Origin: Pseudomonas sp. ICMP 561
Lineage (GTDB): Bacteria; Pseudomonadota; Gammaproteobacteria; Pseudomonadales; Pseudomonadaceae
Direction of reading: 5' to 3'
DNA length: 46,872 nucleotides
NCBI RefSeq assembly: GCF_002699985.1
Contig: NZ_LKBT01000024.1
Location: forward strand, 1 to 46,872
The translations under genes and the position numbers were made by a program. The notes under the pieces are model-generated. The model saw only the letters and a list, made by a program, of their open reading frames with translations, had not been told where the DNA came from and made no database searches. Each line of letters opens with the position of its first letter. Position 1 is the stretch's first letter. Positions 1-7,097 of this stretch are shown in pieces.

Positions 1-51
1 CCGGGTAGCAGTGTTCAAAAAGCGGGTTGAAAGTAGGGGCGAGTCCATACA

Positions 52-235
52 TAGGACCGGCTTTAGCCGGGAGAGCGGTGGTTCTGGCGAAGAAGGTTTG
101 TCGGATGTTCCGACGTCCTCCCGGCTGAAGCCGGTCCTACAGGGATAGGACCGGCTTTAGCCGGGAGAGCGGTGGTTCTGGCGAAGAAGGTTTGGCGGAT
201 GTTCCGACGTCCTCCCGGCTGAAGCCGGTCCTACA
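52..235. repeat. Two tandem copies of a ~90-bp palindromic intergenic repeat
   Basis: Copies at 52-141 and 146-235 are nearly identical. Each begins with TAGGACCGGCTTTAGCCGGG and ends with its near reverse complement, so each can fold into a long hairpin. The same family (called class a here) recurs at 2314, 6361, 6811 and 13266. They are REP/BIME-like intergenic repeats. The head-to-tail duplication is unusual in this window. No coding function is seen; the repeats lie downstream of the response regulator gene. Confidence 0.85.
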
Positions 236-274
236 GGATTGCGCGGTCTCTGTGGGAGTAAGGCTTGCCCGCGA

Positions 275-955
275 TCACCGCAAATCAAACGCCTCATCAT
301 CCAGCAACGCCAGTTGATAGCCGTCATCGCCCACCGCGTGAATCAGCTTGGGCAGATAGCGTTCGTCGATTTTGGAGCGCAGGCGCTGGAGGGCGACGGT
401 AACCGGACGAGGATCGTCATCAAAAATCTCTGCTGCGATTTGCTTGCGGGTAAGGACTTCGCCCTGGCGGCTCGCAAGTAGCTGCAACAAGGCAAACTCC
501 CTATCCCCCATGGAAATCCGCTGGCCGCCACGGCTGACACGTTGCAACGTCATGTCGATTTCCAGATCAGCAATGCTGATGCTGGCCGCGTCGCCTGTCG
601 GGCCGCGACGCAGTAACCTGTGCACACGGGCCAACAGCTCTTCGTAGCTGAAGGGCTTGAGCAGGTAATCATCAACGCCAAGCTCCAGACCGCGCAGACG
701 GTCTTCGATGGCATCCGGAGCGGTCAGGAACAACACCGGCGTTTCGCCGCGCTTACGGATCAGCTGCAACAGTTGCCAGCCATTGAGGCCGGGCAGCATG
801 ACGTCGAGAATGATCAGGTCGTAGTGTTGCTCTTCAACGAAATGGCGACCGTCCAGACCGTTGAGCGCCACGTCCAGGGTAAAACCCGACTCGGCAAAGC
901 CTTCGGCCAGCTCGTTCGCCGTGCTGGCATCGTATTCCACTAACAGCAGCCGCAT
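275..955 (-). CDS. OmpR/PhoB-family response regulator
   Basis: A 226-residue two-component regulator: N-terminal receiver (about 1-115) and C-terminal winged-helix DNA-binding domain (about 125-220). The phospho-acceptor Asp is in LIILDVMLPG and the conserved Lys is in LLKPFSYEEL. The acidic pair at the N-terminus reads VEYD where most relatives have VEDD, so one Mg2+-coordinating acid is replaced by Tyr; this may change phosphorylation. No histidine kinase is next to it: the gene upstream is a Crp/Fnr-type regulator, and a kinase could lie left of the window. Target genes cannot be told from the sequence. The family call is secure. Confidence 0.93.
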   Translation of the reverse strand: MRLLLVEYDASTANELAEGFAESGFTLDVALNGLDGRHFVEEQHYDLIILDVMLPGLNGWQLLQLIRKRGETPVLFLTAPDAIEDRLRGLELGVDDYLLKPFSYEELLARVHRLLRRGPTGDAASISIADLEIDMTLQRVSRGGQRISMGDREFALLQLLASRQGEVLTRKQIAAEIFDDDPRPVTVALQRLRSKIDERYLPKLIHAVGDDGYQLALLDDEAFDLR

Positions 956-979
956 GCATCACCTCGATTGTTCAGGCCT

Positions 980-1690
980 TCAGCATAACGATTTGGCGCG
1001 CAGGGCGTTGGCCGCTTTACGTAATTTGACCACATCGAAGATTTCCACCTGCTCGTCTACCAGACGCAGGATCTTGCGTTGATGCAGGTCCTGCAATACT
1101 TCAAGCAGCTCTTGTGGCGAGAGGTCCGCGGTGCGCTGCGCATCAATTTCGGCAAAGCTCATCAAACGTCGCGCATGACTGAGGTGACCATAACCTTCAG
1201 CCAGCATCAACAAACGCCAGGCCACGCGAGCCTTGGCGGGCAGCAATTTGATGCGCTCCGGGCGCAGCAGGTTGATGCCCATTTTCTGGCTGAGCAGGTC
1301 GGCGAAAGGGCGCCAGTGAGCAGGGTTTTTCTCCAGCAGTTCGTTGACCACCGGGTGTGAAACGTGAAGAAAGATGCTCTGTTCCATGGAGTAGACATCA
1401 AATCGACGAGGCATGCCGTCGAACAACGAGACTTCACCGAACCAGTAAGGCATGCGGATGCGCTCAAGACGCGGCACCAGACGTTGATCGGCAGCACCGC
1501 CGAAGCGAACGGCCCCCTCTACCAGCGCATACAACCCGCAAGGCTCGTCCCCCTTTTCGAACAGGAATTTACCCGGTGTCTTGCGCGTCTGGCGAGCAGC
1601 GTCCAACAAGCTATCCTGCAAGGCGGCAGGCAGATGACTGAACCAAGGGTCGTTCATTAATCGCGAGCGCCATCCAGCTCCATTTGTCAT
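980..1690 (-). CDS. Crp/Fnr-family transcriptional regulator
   Basis: Cyclic-nucleotide-binding-like beta-barrel (about residues 20-140, with YALVEGAVRFGG and the FGEVSLFDGMPRRFDVYS turn) followed by a C-terminal helical, winged-helix-like region (about 150-236) that contains SPQELLEVLQDLHQRKIL. I chose the ATG at 1690 because GGGAG lies about 7 bases before it; an ATG at 1717 is also open. The Fnr-type iron-sulfur cysteines are absent, so it is not an Fnr oxygen sensor; its ligand is unknown. It lies 24 bp upstream of the response regulator gene on the same strand, so the two could be cotranscribed. Confidence 0.88.
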   Translation of the reverse strand: MTNGAGWRSRLMNDPWFSHLPAALQDSLLDAARQTRKTPGKFLFEKGDEPCGLYALVEGAVRFGGAADQRLVPRLERIRMPYWFGEVSLFDGMPRRFDVYSMEQSIFLHVSHPVVNELLEKNPAHWRPFADLLSQKMGINLLRPERIKLLPAKARVAWRLLMLAEGYGHLSHARRLMSFAEIDAQRTADLSPQELLEVLQDLHQRKILRLVDEQVEIFDVVKLRKAANALRAKSLC

Positions 1691-1773
1691 GTATTGCTCC
1701 CTGTTACTGCTGATCACATCGCGTTAAAAACGAAACCGTAGCAGAATCGTTTATCGCTCAAAGAGGAATAATA

Positions 1774-2298
1774 ATGAAAACCCTCACCGACCACCTCAGT
1801 CAATACGCGGCCTACCACCGCGACTCGCGGAATATCGCGACACACTTTGTAGGAATTCCACTGATCGTCGTTGCCGTCACGGTGCTGCTGTCCCGCCCGG
1901 GCTGGATAATGGGCGGCTTTTGGCTCTCCCCCGCAGCCGTGGTCGCGGCAGCCTCGGTGATCTTCTATTTACGCCTTGACCGGCAGTTCGGCGTGTTGAT
2001 GGGCGCGCTGCTGGGCCTTTGCCTGTGGGCAGGCGCCATCCTCGCGCAACAGGCGACCATGGTCTGGCTCAGCGCCGGGGTGGCTTTGTTTGTGGTGGGC
2101 TGGATCATTCAGTTTGTCGGCCATTACTACGAAGGCCGCAAACCGGCATTCATCGATGACATCAGTGGGCTGATTATCGGGCCATTGTTTGTGGTGGCTG
2201 AACTGGCATTTCTGATGGGGCTGCGCAAGCCGTTGCAGCATGCGATTGAAGAAAGATCAGGGCCCGTGCGCAAGCGGGATTTGAAGCCGGTGGTTTGA
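1774..2298 (+). CDS. Mpo1-like (DUF962 / YGL010w) membrane protein
   Basis: A 174-residue protein of the DUF962 family, whose yeast member Mpo1 is an Fe(II)-dependent dioxygenase acting on 2-hydroxy fatty acids. The family signatures are present: a YHRDSRNIATHFVGIP block near the N-terminus (about 13-28) and a GHYYEGRKPA block near residue 115, which carry the conserved histidines. About four hydrophobic segments span residues 25-150. An AAGAGGA ribosome-binding site lies just before the ATG. It is divergent from the Crp/Fnr gene. The substrate in Pseudomonas is not known; the enzymatic role is inferred from the family only. Confidence 0.82.
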   Translation: MKTLTDHLSQYAAYHRDSRNIATHFVGIPLIVVAVTVLLSRPGWIMGGFWLSPAAVVAAASVIFYLRLDRQFGVLMGALLGLCLWAGAILAQQATMVWLSAGVALFVVGWIIQFVGHYYEGRKPAFIDDISGLIIGPLFVVAELAFLMGLRKPLQHAIEERSGPVRKRDLKPVV

Positions 2299-2313
2299 TA
2301 GAAAACCACACCT

Positions 2314-2405
2314 CGTAGGACCGGCTTCAGCCGGGAGAGGGCCTGTACATTCACTGCATATACCTTGTCAGGAATGGTGCCCTCCCGGCTGAAGCCGGTC
2401 CTACA
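2314..2405. repeat. Palindromic intergenic repeat, class a
   Basis: A 92-bp imperfect palindrome with TAGGACCGGCTTCAGCCGGG at one end and its complement at the other. It lies between the convergent Mpo1-like gene and cysA and may act as a bidirectional terminator or mRNA stabiliser. Confidence 0.85.
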
Positions 2406-2415
2406 AATGAATCAC

Positions 2416-3402
2416 CTAAATATTCGCAACCTTCTGCCAGACCTTCGGCTTGAAGAACAGCGTTTCGCCACGCGCCAGGCCGGTCAGGCTGTCGTGGTCT
2501 TTCACCACTTCGGCCTCGATCAGTTCACTCTGGCCTTCGACCTTCAGGGTGATCCGGGTGGTCGCGCCCAGCGGGCGGATGTCGCGCACTTCTGCCGCGT
2601 GGTGGTCTTCCAGTTCCGAACGTGACAGCGACACTTCATGCGGACGGAACAGCACCTGCTCTTCGCCTACATGCAGGCGGTTGGAGTCGCCCAGGAAGTG
2701 GTAAACGAAATCGCTGGCAGGGTTTTCGTACACCTCGCCCGGCGAACCGATCTGCTCGATCACCCCTTTGTTCATGACCACGATGCGATCCGCCACTTCC
2801 ATGGCTTCTTCCTGGTCGTGTGTCACGAAAACCGAAGTCAGGTTGATATCTTCGTGCAGACGCGCCAACCAGCGACGCAGCTCTTTACGCACCTTGGCAT
2901 CCAGTGCACCAAACGGCTCATCCAGCAGCAACACTTTGGGCTCTACCGCCAGGGCGCGGGCCAAGGCGATACGCTGACGCTGGCCACCGGACAACTGCTC
3001 CGGATAGCGATCAGCCAGCCAGTCCAGCTGGACCATGTTCAGCAGCTCATGAACCTTGACCGCGATCTGGCTTTCATTCGGGCGCTGATTCTTGGGTTTC
3101 ATGCGCAGGCCAAATGCGACGTTGTCGAACACGGTCATGTGACGAAACAGCGCGTAGTGCTGGAACACAAAACCGACGTTGCGATCACGCACGTCATGGC
3201 CGGACACGTCTTCACCGTGGAACACGATACTGCCGTCATCGGGCGTTTCCAGACCGGCAATGATCCGCAGCAAGGTGGTCTTGCCGCAACCGGAGGGACC
3301 TAGCAACGCCACCAGCTCGCCACTCTGGATGTCCAGATTGATGCTGCTCAGGGCTTTGAAGGCATTGAAGTTCTTGCTGACATTACGGACTTCGATTGAC
3401 AT
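2416..3402 (-). CDS. cysA: Sulfate/thiosulfate ABC transporter, ATP-binding protein CysA
   Basis: ATPase of the CysTWA-Sbp importer. Walker A GPSGCGKTT lies near residue 34, the signature LSGGQRQRIALARAL near 137, Walker B VLLLDEPFGALD near 155 and the switch His in FVTHDQEEAMEV near 194. The C-terminal ~85 residues form the TOBE-like regulatory part. At 328 residues it is a normal family length. It is the last gene of the minus-strand operon; only 3 bp separate it from cysW, so translation is probably coupled. It acts at the inner face of the cytoplasmic membrane. Confidence 0.97.
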   Translation of the reverse strand: MSIEVRNVSKNFNAFKALSSINLDIQSGELVALLGPSGCGKTTLLRIIAGLETPDDGSIVFHGEDVSGHDVRDRNVGFVFQHYALFRHMTVFDNVAFGLRMKPKNQRPNESQIAVKVHELLNMVQLDWLADRYPEQLSGGQRQRIALARALAVEPKVLLLDEPFGALDAKVRKELRRWLARLHEDINLTSVFVTHDQEEAMEVADRIVVMNKGVIEQIGSPGEVYENPASDFVYHFLGDSNRLHVGEEQVLFRPHEVSLSRSELEDHHAAEVRDIRPLGATTRITLKVEGQSELIEAEVVKDHDSLTGLARGETLFFKPKVWQKVANI

Positions 3403-3405
3403 GAA

Positions 3406-4278
3406 TTATTCCTCCGCCGCACTTTGGCGCAGACGGTTAATGCGCGCTTCGCTCCACTGCTTGAGCAGCAGGATAAACAGCGCAAGGATCAGCAACAGGC
3501 TCGCCACGGCAAAGGCTGCGACGTGGTTGTACTCGTTGTAGAGAATTTCGACGTGAAGCGGCAGGGTATTGGTGACGCCGCGAATGTGACCGGATACCAC
3601 CGAGACCGCCCCGAACTCACCCATGGCCCGGGCGGTACAGAGCACCACACCGTAGATCAAGCCCCATTTGATATTCGGCACCGTCACGTACCAGAACATT
3701 TGCCAGCCATTGGCGCCGAGCAGACGTGCCGCTTCTTCTTCCTGAGTGCCCTGCTCCTGCATCAGCGGGATCAACTCACGGGCCACAAACGGCACGGTGA
3801 CGAAGATGGTCGCCAGAATAATGCCCGGCAAGGCGAACACGATCTGGATGTCGTGATCCTGCAACCACGGACCGAAGAAGCCTTGGGCTCCGAACATCAA
3901 GACGTAGACCAGACCGGCAATCACCGGCGAGACCGAGAACGGCAGGTCGATCAACGTCACAAGGATGCTTTTACCCCGGAACGAGTATTTGCTCACACAC
4001 CAGGCAGCGCTGACGCCGAAGACCAGATTGAGCGGGACCGATATGACCACCGCGATCACGGTCAGCTTGAGGGCCGACAGCGCGTCGGGTTCCAGAATCG
4101 CCGTGAAAAAAGCGCCGAGGCCGTTTTTCAAACCTTGGGACACCACGATAAAAAGCGGCAAGCCCAGGAACAGCAGAAACACCAGCCAGCACAGGATGAT
4201 CAGAATCCGGCGCGACACCGCGCTGCCACGGCGGGCAGCGTTAGCGGAGGCGGCGGCTGAAACAGATGAATGGGACAT
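3406..4278 (-). CDS. cysW: Sulfate ABC transporter permease CysW
   Basis: A 290-residue inner-membrane permease with about six transmembrane segments. The binding-protein-dependent transport 'EAA' loop is visible as EEEAARLLGANGWQMFW around residue 180-200, the site that docks on CysA. CysW-type features include ARAMGEFGAVSVVSGHI. It forms the transmembrane channel with CysT. It lies between cysT (13 bp upstream) and cysA (3 bp downstream). A Ser/Ala-rich cytoplasmic N-terminus of about 20 residues precedes the first membrane helix. Confidence 0.97.
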   Translation of the reverse strand: MSHSSVSAAASANAARRGSAVSRRILIILCWLVFLLFLGLPLFIVVSQGLKNGLGAFFTAILEPDALSALKLTVIAVVISVPLNLVFGVSAAWCVSKYSFRGKSILVTLIDLPFSVSPVIAGLVYVLMFGAQGFFGPWLQDHDIQIVFALPGIILATIFVTVPFVARELIPLMQEQGTQEEEAARLLGANGWQMFWYVTVPNIKWGLIYGVVLCTARAMGEFGAVSVVSGHIRGVTNTLPLHVEILYNEYNHVAAFAVASLLLILALFILLLKQWSEARINRLRQSAAEE

Positions 4279-4291
4279 GTTCTGCGCCTCC

Positions 4292-5113
4292 TCAGGATGG
4301 GGTTTCGATACGCCGCTGCAGCAAGTTGATCAGCAGCAACAGAACGAAGGAAACCACCAGCATCATCACGCCGATCGCTGTCGCGCCGGTGTAATCGTAC
4401 TGGTCCAGCTTAACCATGATCAGCAGCGGCAGGATCTCGGTTTTCATCGGCATGTTGCCCGCAATGAAAATCACCGAACCGTACTCGCCCACGCCCCGGG
4501 CAAACGCCAATGCGAAACCGGTCAGCCAGGCAGGCAACAAGGCCGGTACGAGAATATGACGGAACACTTGCAGCGGACGCGCGCCAAGACAGGCAGCAGC
4601 CTCTTCGACTTCACGGGGAATATCGGCCAGTACCGGCTGCACCGTACGCACCACAAAGGGCAACGTAACGAAGGTCAGCGCAAGGGTGATACCCAGTGGC
4701 GTGTAAGCGATTTTGAAGCCGAGATCAGCAGCGAACTGCCCGACCAGACCGTTAGGTGCGTAGAGCGCGGTCAAAGCGATACCGGCGACAGCGGTGGGCA
4801 ACGCGAATGGCAGGTCGATCATTGCATCGATGATCTTGCGCCCCGGGAAGGTGTAACGCACCAACACCCAGGCCAGCAGAACACCGATCACGCCATTGAT
4901 GACAGCGGCATAGAACGCTGCGCTGAAGCTCAGTTTCAGAGCAGCCAGCACGCGTGGTGCGGTGATGATTGCCCAGAATTGATCCCAGGTCAGCTGAGCG
5001 GCATGGATGAACATGGCCGCCAGCGGAATTAGCACAATCAGACTGAGGTACACCACGGTGTAACCCAGCGTCAGCCCGAAGCCGGGTATGACGGGAGAAA
5101 TGCGACGTGACAT
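4292..5113 (-). CDS. cysT: Sulfate ABC transporter permease CysT (CysU)
   Basis: A 273-residue permease partner of CysW with six predicted membrane segments. The EAA loop reads EVEEAAACLGARPLQVFRH near residue 170, and FARGVGEYGSVIFIAGN is the family signature. AAGGAC lies 4 bases before the ATG at 5113. It follows sbp in the operon after a 173-bp gap that holds a palindromic repeat; this repeat may set the usual excess of binding protein over permease mRNA (inference). Confidence 0.97.
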   Translation of the reverse strand: MSRRISPVIPGFGLTLGYTVVYLSLIVLIPLAAMFIHAAQLTWDQFWAIITAPRVLAALKLSFSAAFYAAVINGVIGVLLAWVLVRYTFPGRKIIDAMIDLPFALPTAVAGIALTALYAPNGLVGQFAADLGFKIAYTPLGITLALTFVTLPFVVRTVQPVLADIPREVEEAAACLGARPLQVFRHILVPALLPAWLTGFALAFARGVGEYGSVIFIAGNMPMKTEILPLLIMVKLDQYDYTGATAIGVMMLVVSFVLLLLINLLQRRIETPS

Positions 5114-5187
5114 AGAAGTCCTTGGTTAACACACGGAACCCGCAAACGAGTGCGGGTCCTATAGTTCAGCAGTCAGCGAATAGCTGC

Positions 5188-5277
5188 TGCAGGAGCGCGC
5201 TTGCCCGCGAAAAATCTGACGACCACCAAAAATGTGTCTGATTGGATGGCCTCATCGCGGGCAAGCGCGCTCCTACA
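5188..5277. repeat. Palindromic intergenic repeat, class b
   Basis: A 90-bp inverted repeat with GGAGCGCGCTTGCCCGCGA at one end and its complement at the other. It lies inside the sulfate operon between sbp and cysT, a usual place for a stabilising 3' hairpin on the binding-protein message. Confidence 0.82.
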
Positions 5278-5286
5278 GAGCCTGTG

Positions 5287-6294
5287 TTACTGAGGCGTGT
5301 AGATCTGGTCGAAAATGCCGCCGTCATTAAAGAATTTCGGCTGCGCAGTTTTCCAGCCGCCGAAGTCTTTGTCGATAGTCAGCAGATCCAGTTTCGGGAA
5401 CTGTTTTTCGTACTTGGCAGCGACTTCCGCGTCACGTGGACGGTAGAAGTTCTTCGCTGCGATTTCCTGCCCTTCCTTGCTGTACAGGTGCTTCAGGTAA
5501 GCCGTCGCGATTTCGGTGTTGCCTTTCTTCTCGGCGTTCTTGTCGACAACAGCCACAGGTGGCTCAGCCAGAATCGACAGCGAAGGTACGACGATGTCGA
5601 ACTTGTCCGCGCCGCCGTCTTCTTTCAGCGCCAGGAACGCTTCGTTTTCCCACGCCAGCAGCACGTCGCCCTGACCGTTGTTAACGAAGGTAATGGTCGA
5701 ACCGCGAGCGCCGGTGTCCAGAATCGGCACGTGCTTGAACAGCTCTGTCACGTATTCGTTGGCTTTGGCTTCACTGCCACCGGTTTTCAGACCATAGCCG
5801 TAGGCCGCGAGGAAGTTCCAGCGAGCGCCGCCGGAAGTCTTCGGGTTAGGCGTGATGACAGAAACGCCTTGCTTGGTCAGATCGCCCCAGTCCTTGATGC
5901 CTTTCGGGTTGCCTTTACGCACCAGGAAAACGATGGTGGACGTGTAAGGCGTGCTCGCGTCCGGAAGACGGGTCTGCCAGTTCTCCGGCAGGCTTTTGCC
6001 GAGTTTGGCGACTTCATCGATGTCACCAGCCAGTGCCAGCGTTACGACGTCAGCGCGCAGACCATCAATGACTGAACGCGCTTGCTTGCCTGAACCACCG
6101 TGGGATTGCTTGATATCAACCTTGTCGTCCGGATGGGACTTTTTCCAGAAGTTGACGAACTCAGCGTTGTATTCCTGATACAGCTCGCGAGTGGGGTCAT
6201 ACGAGACGTTCAACAGCTCGTAATCCTTTGCAACTGCAGAACCGGCAAATACGGCACTGGCAAGTGCGGCCAGCGCATAACGGCGAATGGACAT
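5287..6294 (-). CDS. sbp: Periplasmic sulfate-binding protein Sbp
   Basis: A 335-residue periplasmic solute-binding protein. It starts with a Sec signal peptide (basic RR, hydrophobic core, cleavage probably after AVA at about residue 22), then the family block LLNVSYDPTRELYQEYN. SHGGSGKQARSVIDG (about 64-78) and TSGGARWNFLAAYGYG (about 150-165) are characteristic sulfate-binding loops. AGGAGC lies 7-8 bases before the ATG. It delivers sulfate to CysTW. It follows oscA in the operon and is probably induced by sulfate limitation. Confidence 0.97.
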   Translation of the reverse strand: MSIRRYALAALASAVFAGSAVAKDYELLNVSYDPTRELYQEYNAEFVNFWKKSHPDDKVDIKQSHGGSGKQARSVIDGLRADVVTLALAGDIDEVAKLGKSLPENWQTRLPDASTPYTSTIVFLVRKGNPKGIKDWGDLTKQGVSVITPNPKTSGGARWNFLAAYGYGLKTGGSEAKANEYVTELFKHVPILDTGARGSTITFVNNGQGDVLLAWENEAFLALKEDGGADKFDIVVPSLSILAEPPVAVVDKNAEKKGNTEIATAYLKHLYSKEGQEIAAKNFYRPRDAEVAAKYEKQFPKLDLLTIDKDFGGWKTAQPKFFNDGGIFDQIYTPQ

Positions 6295-6360
6295 GGGTCA
6301 AGCTCCTGGAAATCTGGTGGTGTTGTTGGCTTTTTCTAATTTTATTGTGACGCTACGCCC

Positions 6361-6452
6361 CGTAGGACCGGCTTTAGCCGGGAGGAGGCAGGTACATACG
6401 CTGCATTTCCTTTGTCAGAAATGTCGCCCTCCCGGCTAAAGCCGGTCCTACA
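6361..6452. repeat. Palindromic intergenic repeat, class a
   Basis: A 92-bp palindrome of the TAGGACCGGCTTTAGCCGGG family between oscA and sbp, within the sulfate operon. Confidence 0.83.
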
Positions 6453-6465
6453 GGTAATCTGTGAA

Positions 6466-6648
6466 TCAGCTCGGTTTGTTACCCGGATTCTGCAAACGAA
6501 ACTTTTCCTTGCGTTCGATCTGCACGACCTGCGCGTTGTGCACGGTGATTTCAACGGCCCCGAAACGCAGATCGCGAAGCGCACTCTGAATCTCGCGCAG
6601 AATCGCTGCTTCGTCCTGACCGTCAACGCTACGCAGAGATGCACTCAT
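6466..6648 (-). CDS. oscA: OscA-like small protein (DUF2292 / YezD family)
   Basis: A 60-residue protein with the DUF2292 pattern: an amphipathic helix (AAILREIQSALRDLRFG), then the short strands VEITVHNAQVVQIERKEKFR. A strong AAGGAG site lies before the ATG. In Pseudomonas, oscA lies upstream of sbp-cysTWA and has been linked to organosulfur use and chromate tolerance under sulfur starvation (from memory). Gene order here is the same: oscA, sbp, cysT, cysW, cysA. The biochemical role of the protein is unknown. Confidence 0.85.
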   Translation of the reverse strand: MSASLRSVDGQDEAAILREIQSALRDLRFGAVEITVHNAQVVQIERKEKFRLQNPGNKPS

Positions 6649-6735
6649 GATCGAACTCCTTGAAATTGATTGGCCTGCAGCCGCGACCGCGTGAATCTGC
6701 TAATGGCATGGAGGCAATCTTAGAGACGTGCGGAT

Positions 6736-6760
6736 ATTCTTAAAAATACTATTTAAGAAT
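6736..6760 (-). promoter_or_regulatory. Perfect 9-bp inverted repeat upstream of oscA
   Basis: ATTCTTAAA and TTTAAGAAT are separated by 7 bp in an AT-rich patch about 90 bp before the oscA start. This is the expected position for an activator site of a sulfur-starvation operon, for example the LysR-type regulator CysB. Binding by CysB is inference; the palindrome itself is plain in the sequence. Confidence 0.45.
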
Positions 6761-6810
6761 CTACATATAACCAAAGTGCATTTACTGCCCAGTCAGGACC
6801 GACATTGCCG

Positions 6811-6901
6811 CGTAGGACCGGCTTTAGCCGGGAGAGCGTATTTCCAGATCTGCGATATTTAGCGCACCTATCGACGCCCTCCCGGCTAAAGCCGCTCCTA
6901 C
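6811..6901. repeat. Palindromic intergenic repeat, class a
   Basis: A 91-bp palindrome; one arm end reads GCCGCTCCTAC instead of GCCGGTCCTAC. Together with the next repeat it fills most of the gene-free stretch 6649-7097, which otherwise holds only the oscA promoter region. Confidence 0.83.
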
Positions 6902-6952
6902 GGGTTGCGTTGATGAGCCATGACGTGTGTTGGGTGATTGATTCCCCTCTTT

Positions 6953-7040
6953 GTAGGAGCGCACGAGCACCGCGAGGCCGCGATAGCGGTGTGTCAGGCT
7001 GACCGCCATCGCTGCCTCGCGGTGCTCGTGAGCTCCTACA
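6953..7040. repeat. Palindromic intergenic repeat, class c
   Basis: An 88-bp inverted repeat with GTAGGAGCGCACGAGCACCG at the left and its near complement at the right, and a core with GGCCGCGATAGCGG. It lies downstream of the GGDEF/EAL gene. The same class occurs at 35642, 38554 and 38734. Confidence 0.83.
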
Positions 7041-7097
7041 GGGTGTTTTCATTTCTGTGGTTAGCAGGCAGTTGCACGGAACTGCCAGATCGATTGG

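Noticed and set aside
52..235. CRISPR array
   Set aside because: Only two copies, each a long palindrome with no spacers; the same element is scattered singly in other gaps.
3424..5032. Long plus-strand frames opposite cysW and cysT
   Set aside because: Shadows of the well-supported permease genes; composition rich in His/Gln/Arg with no domain pattern.
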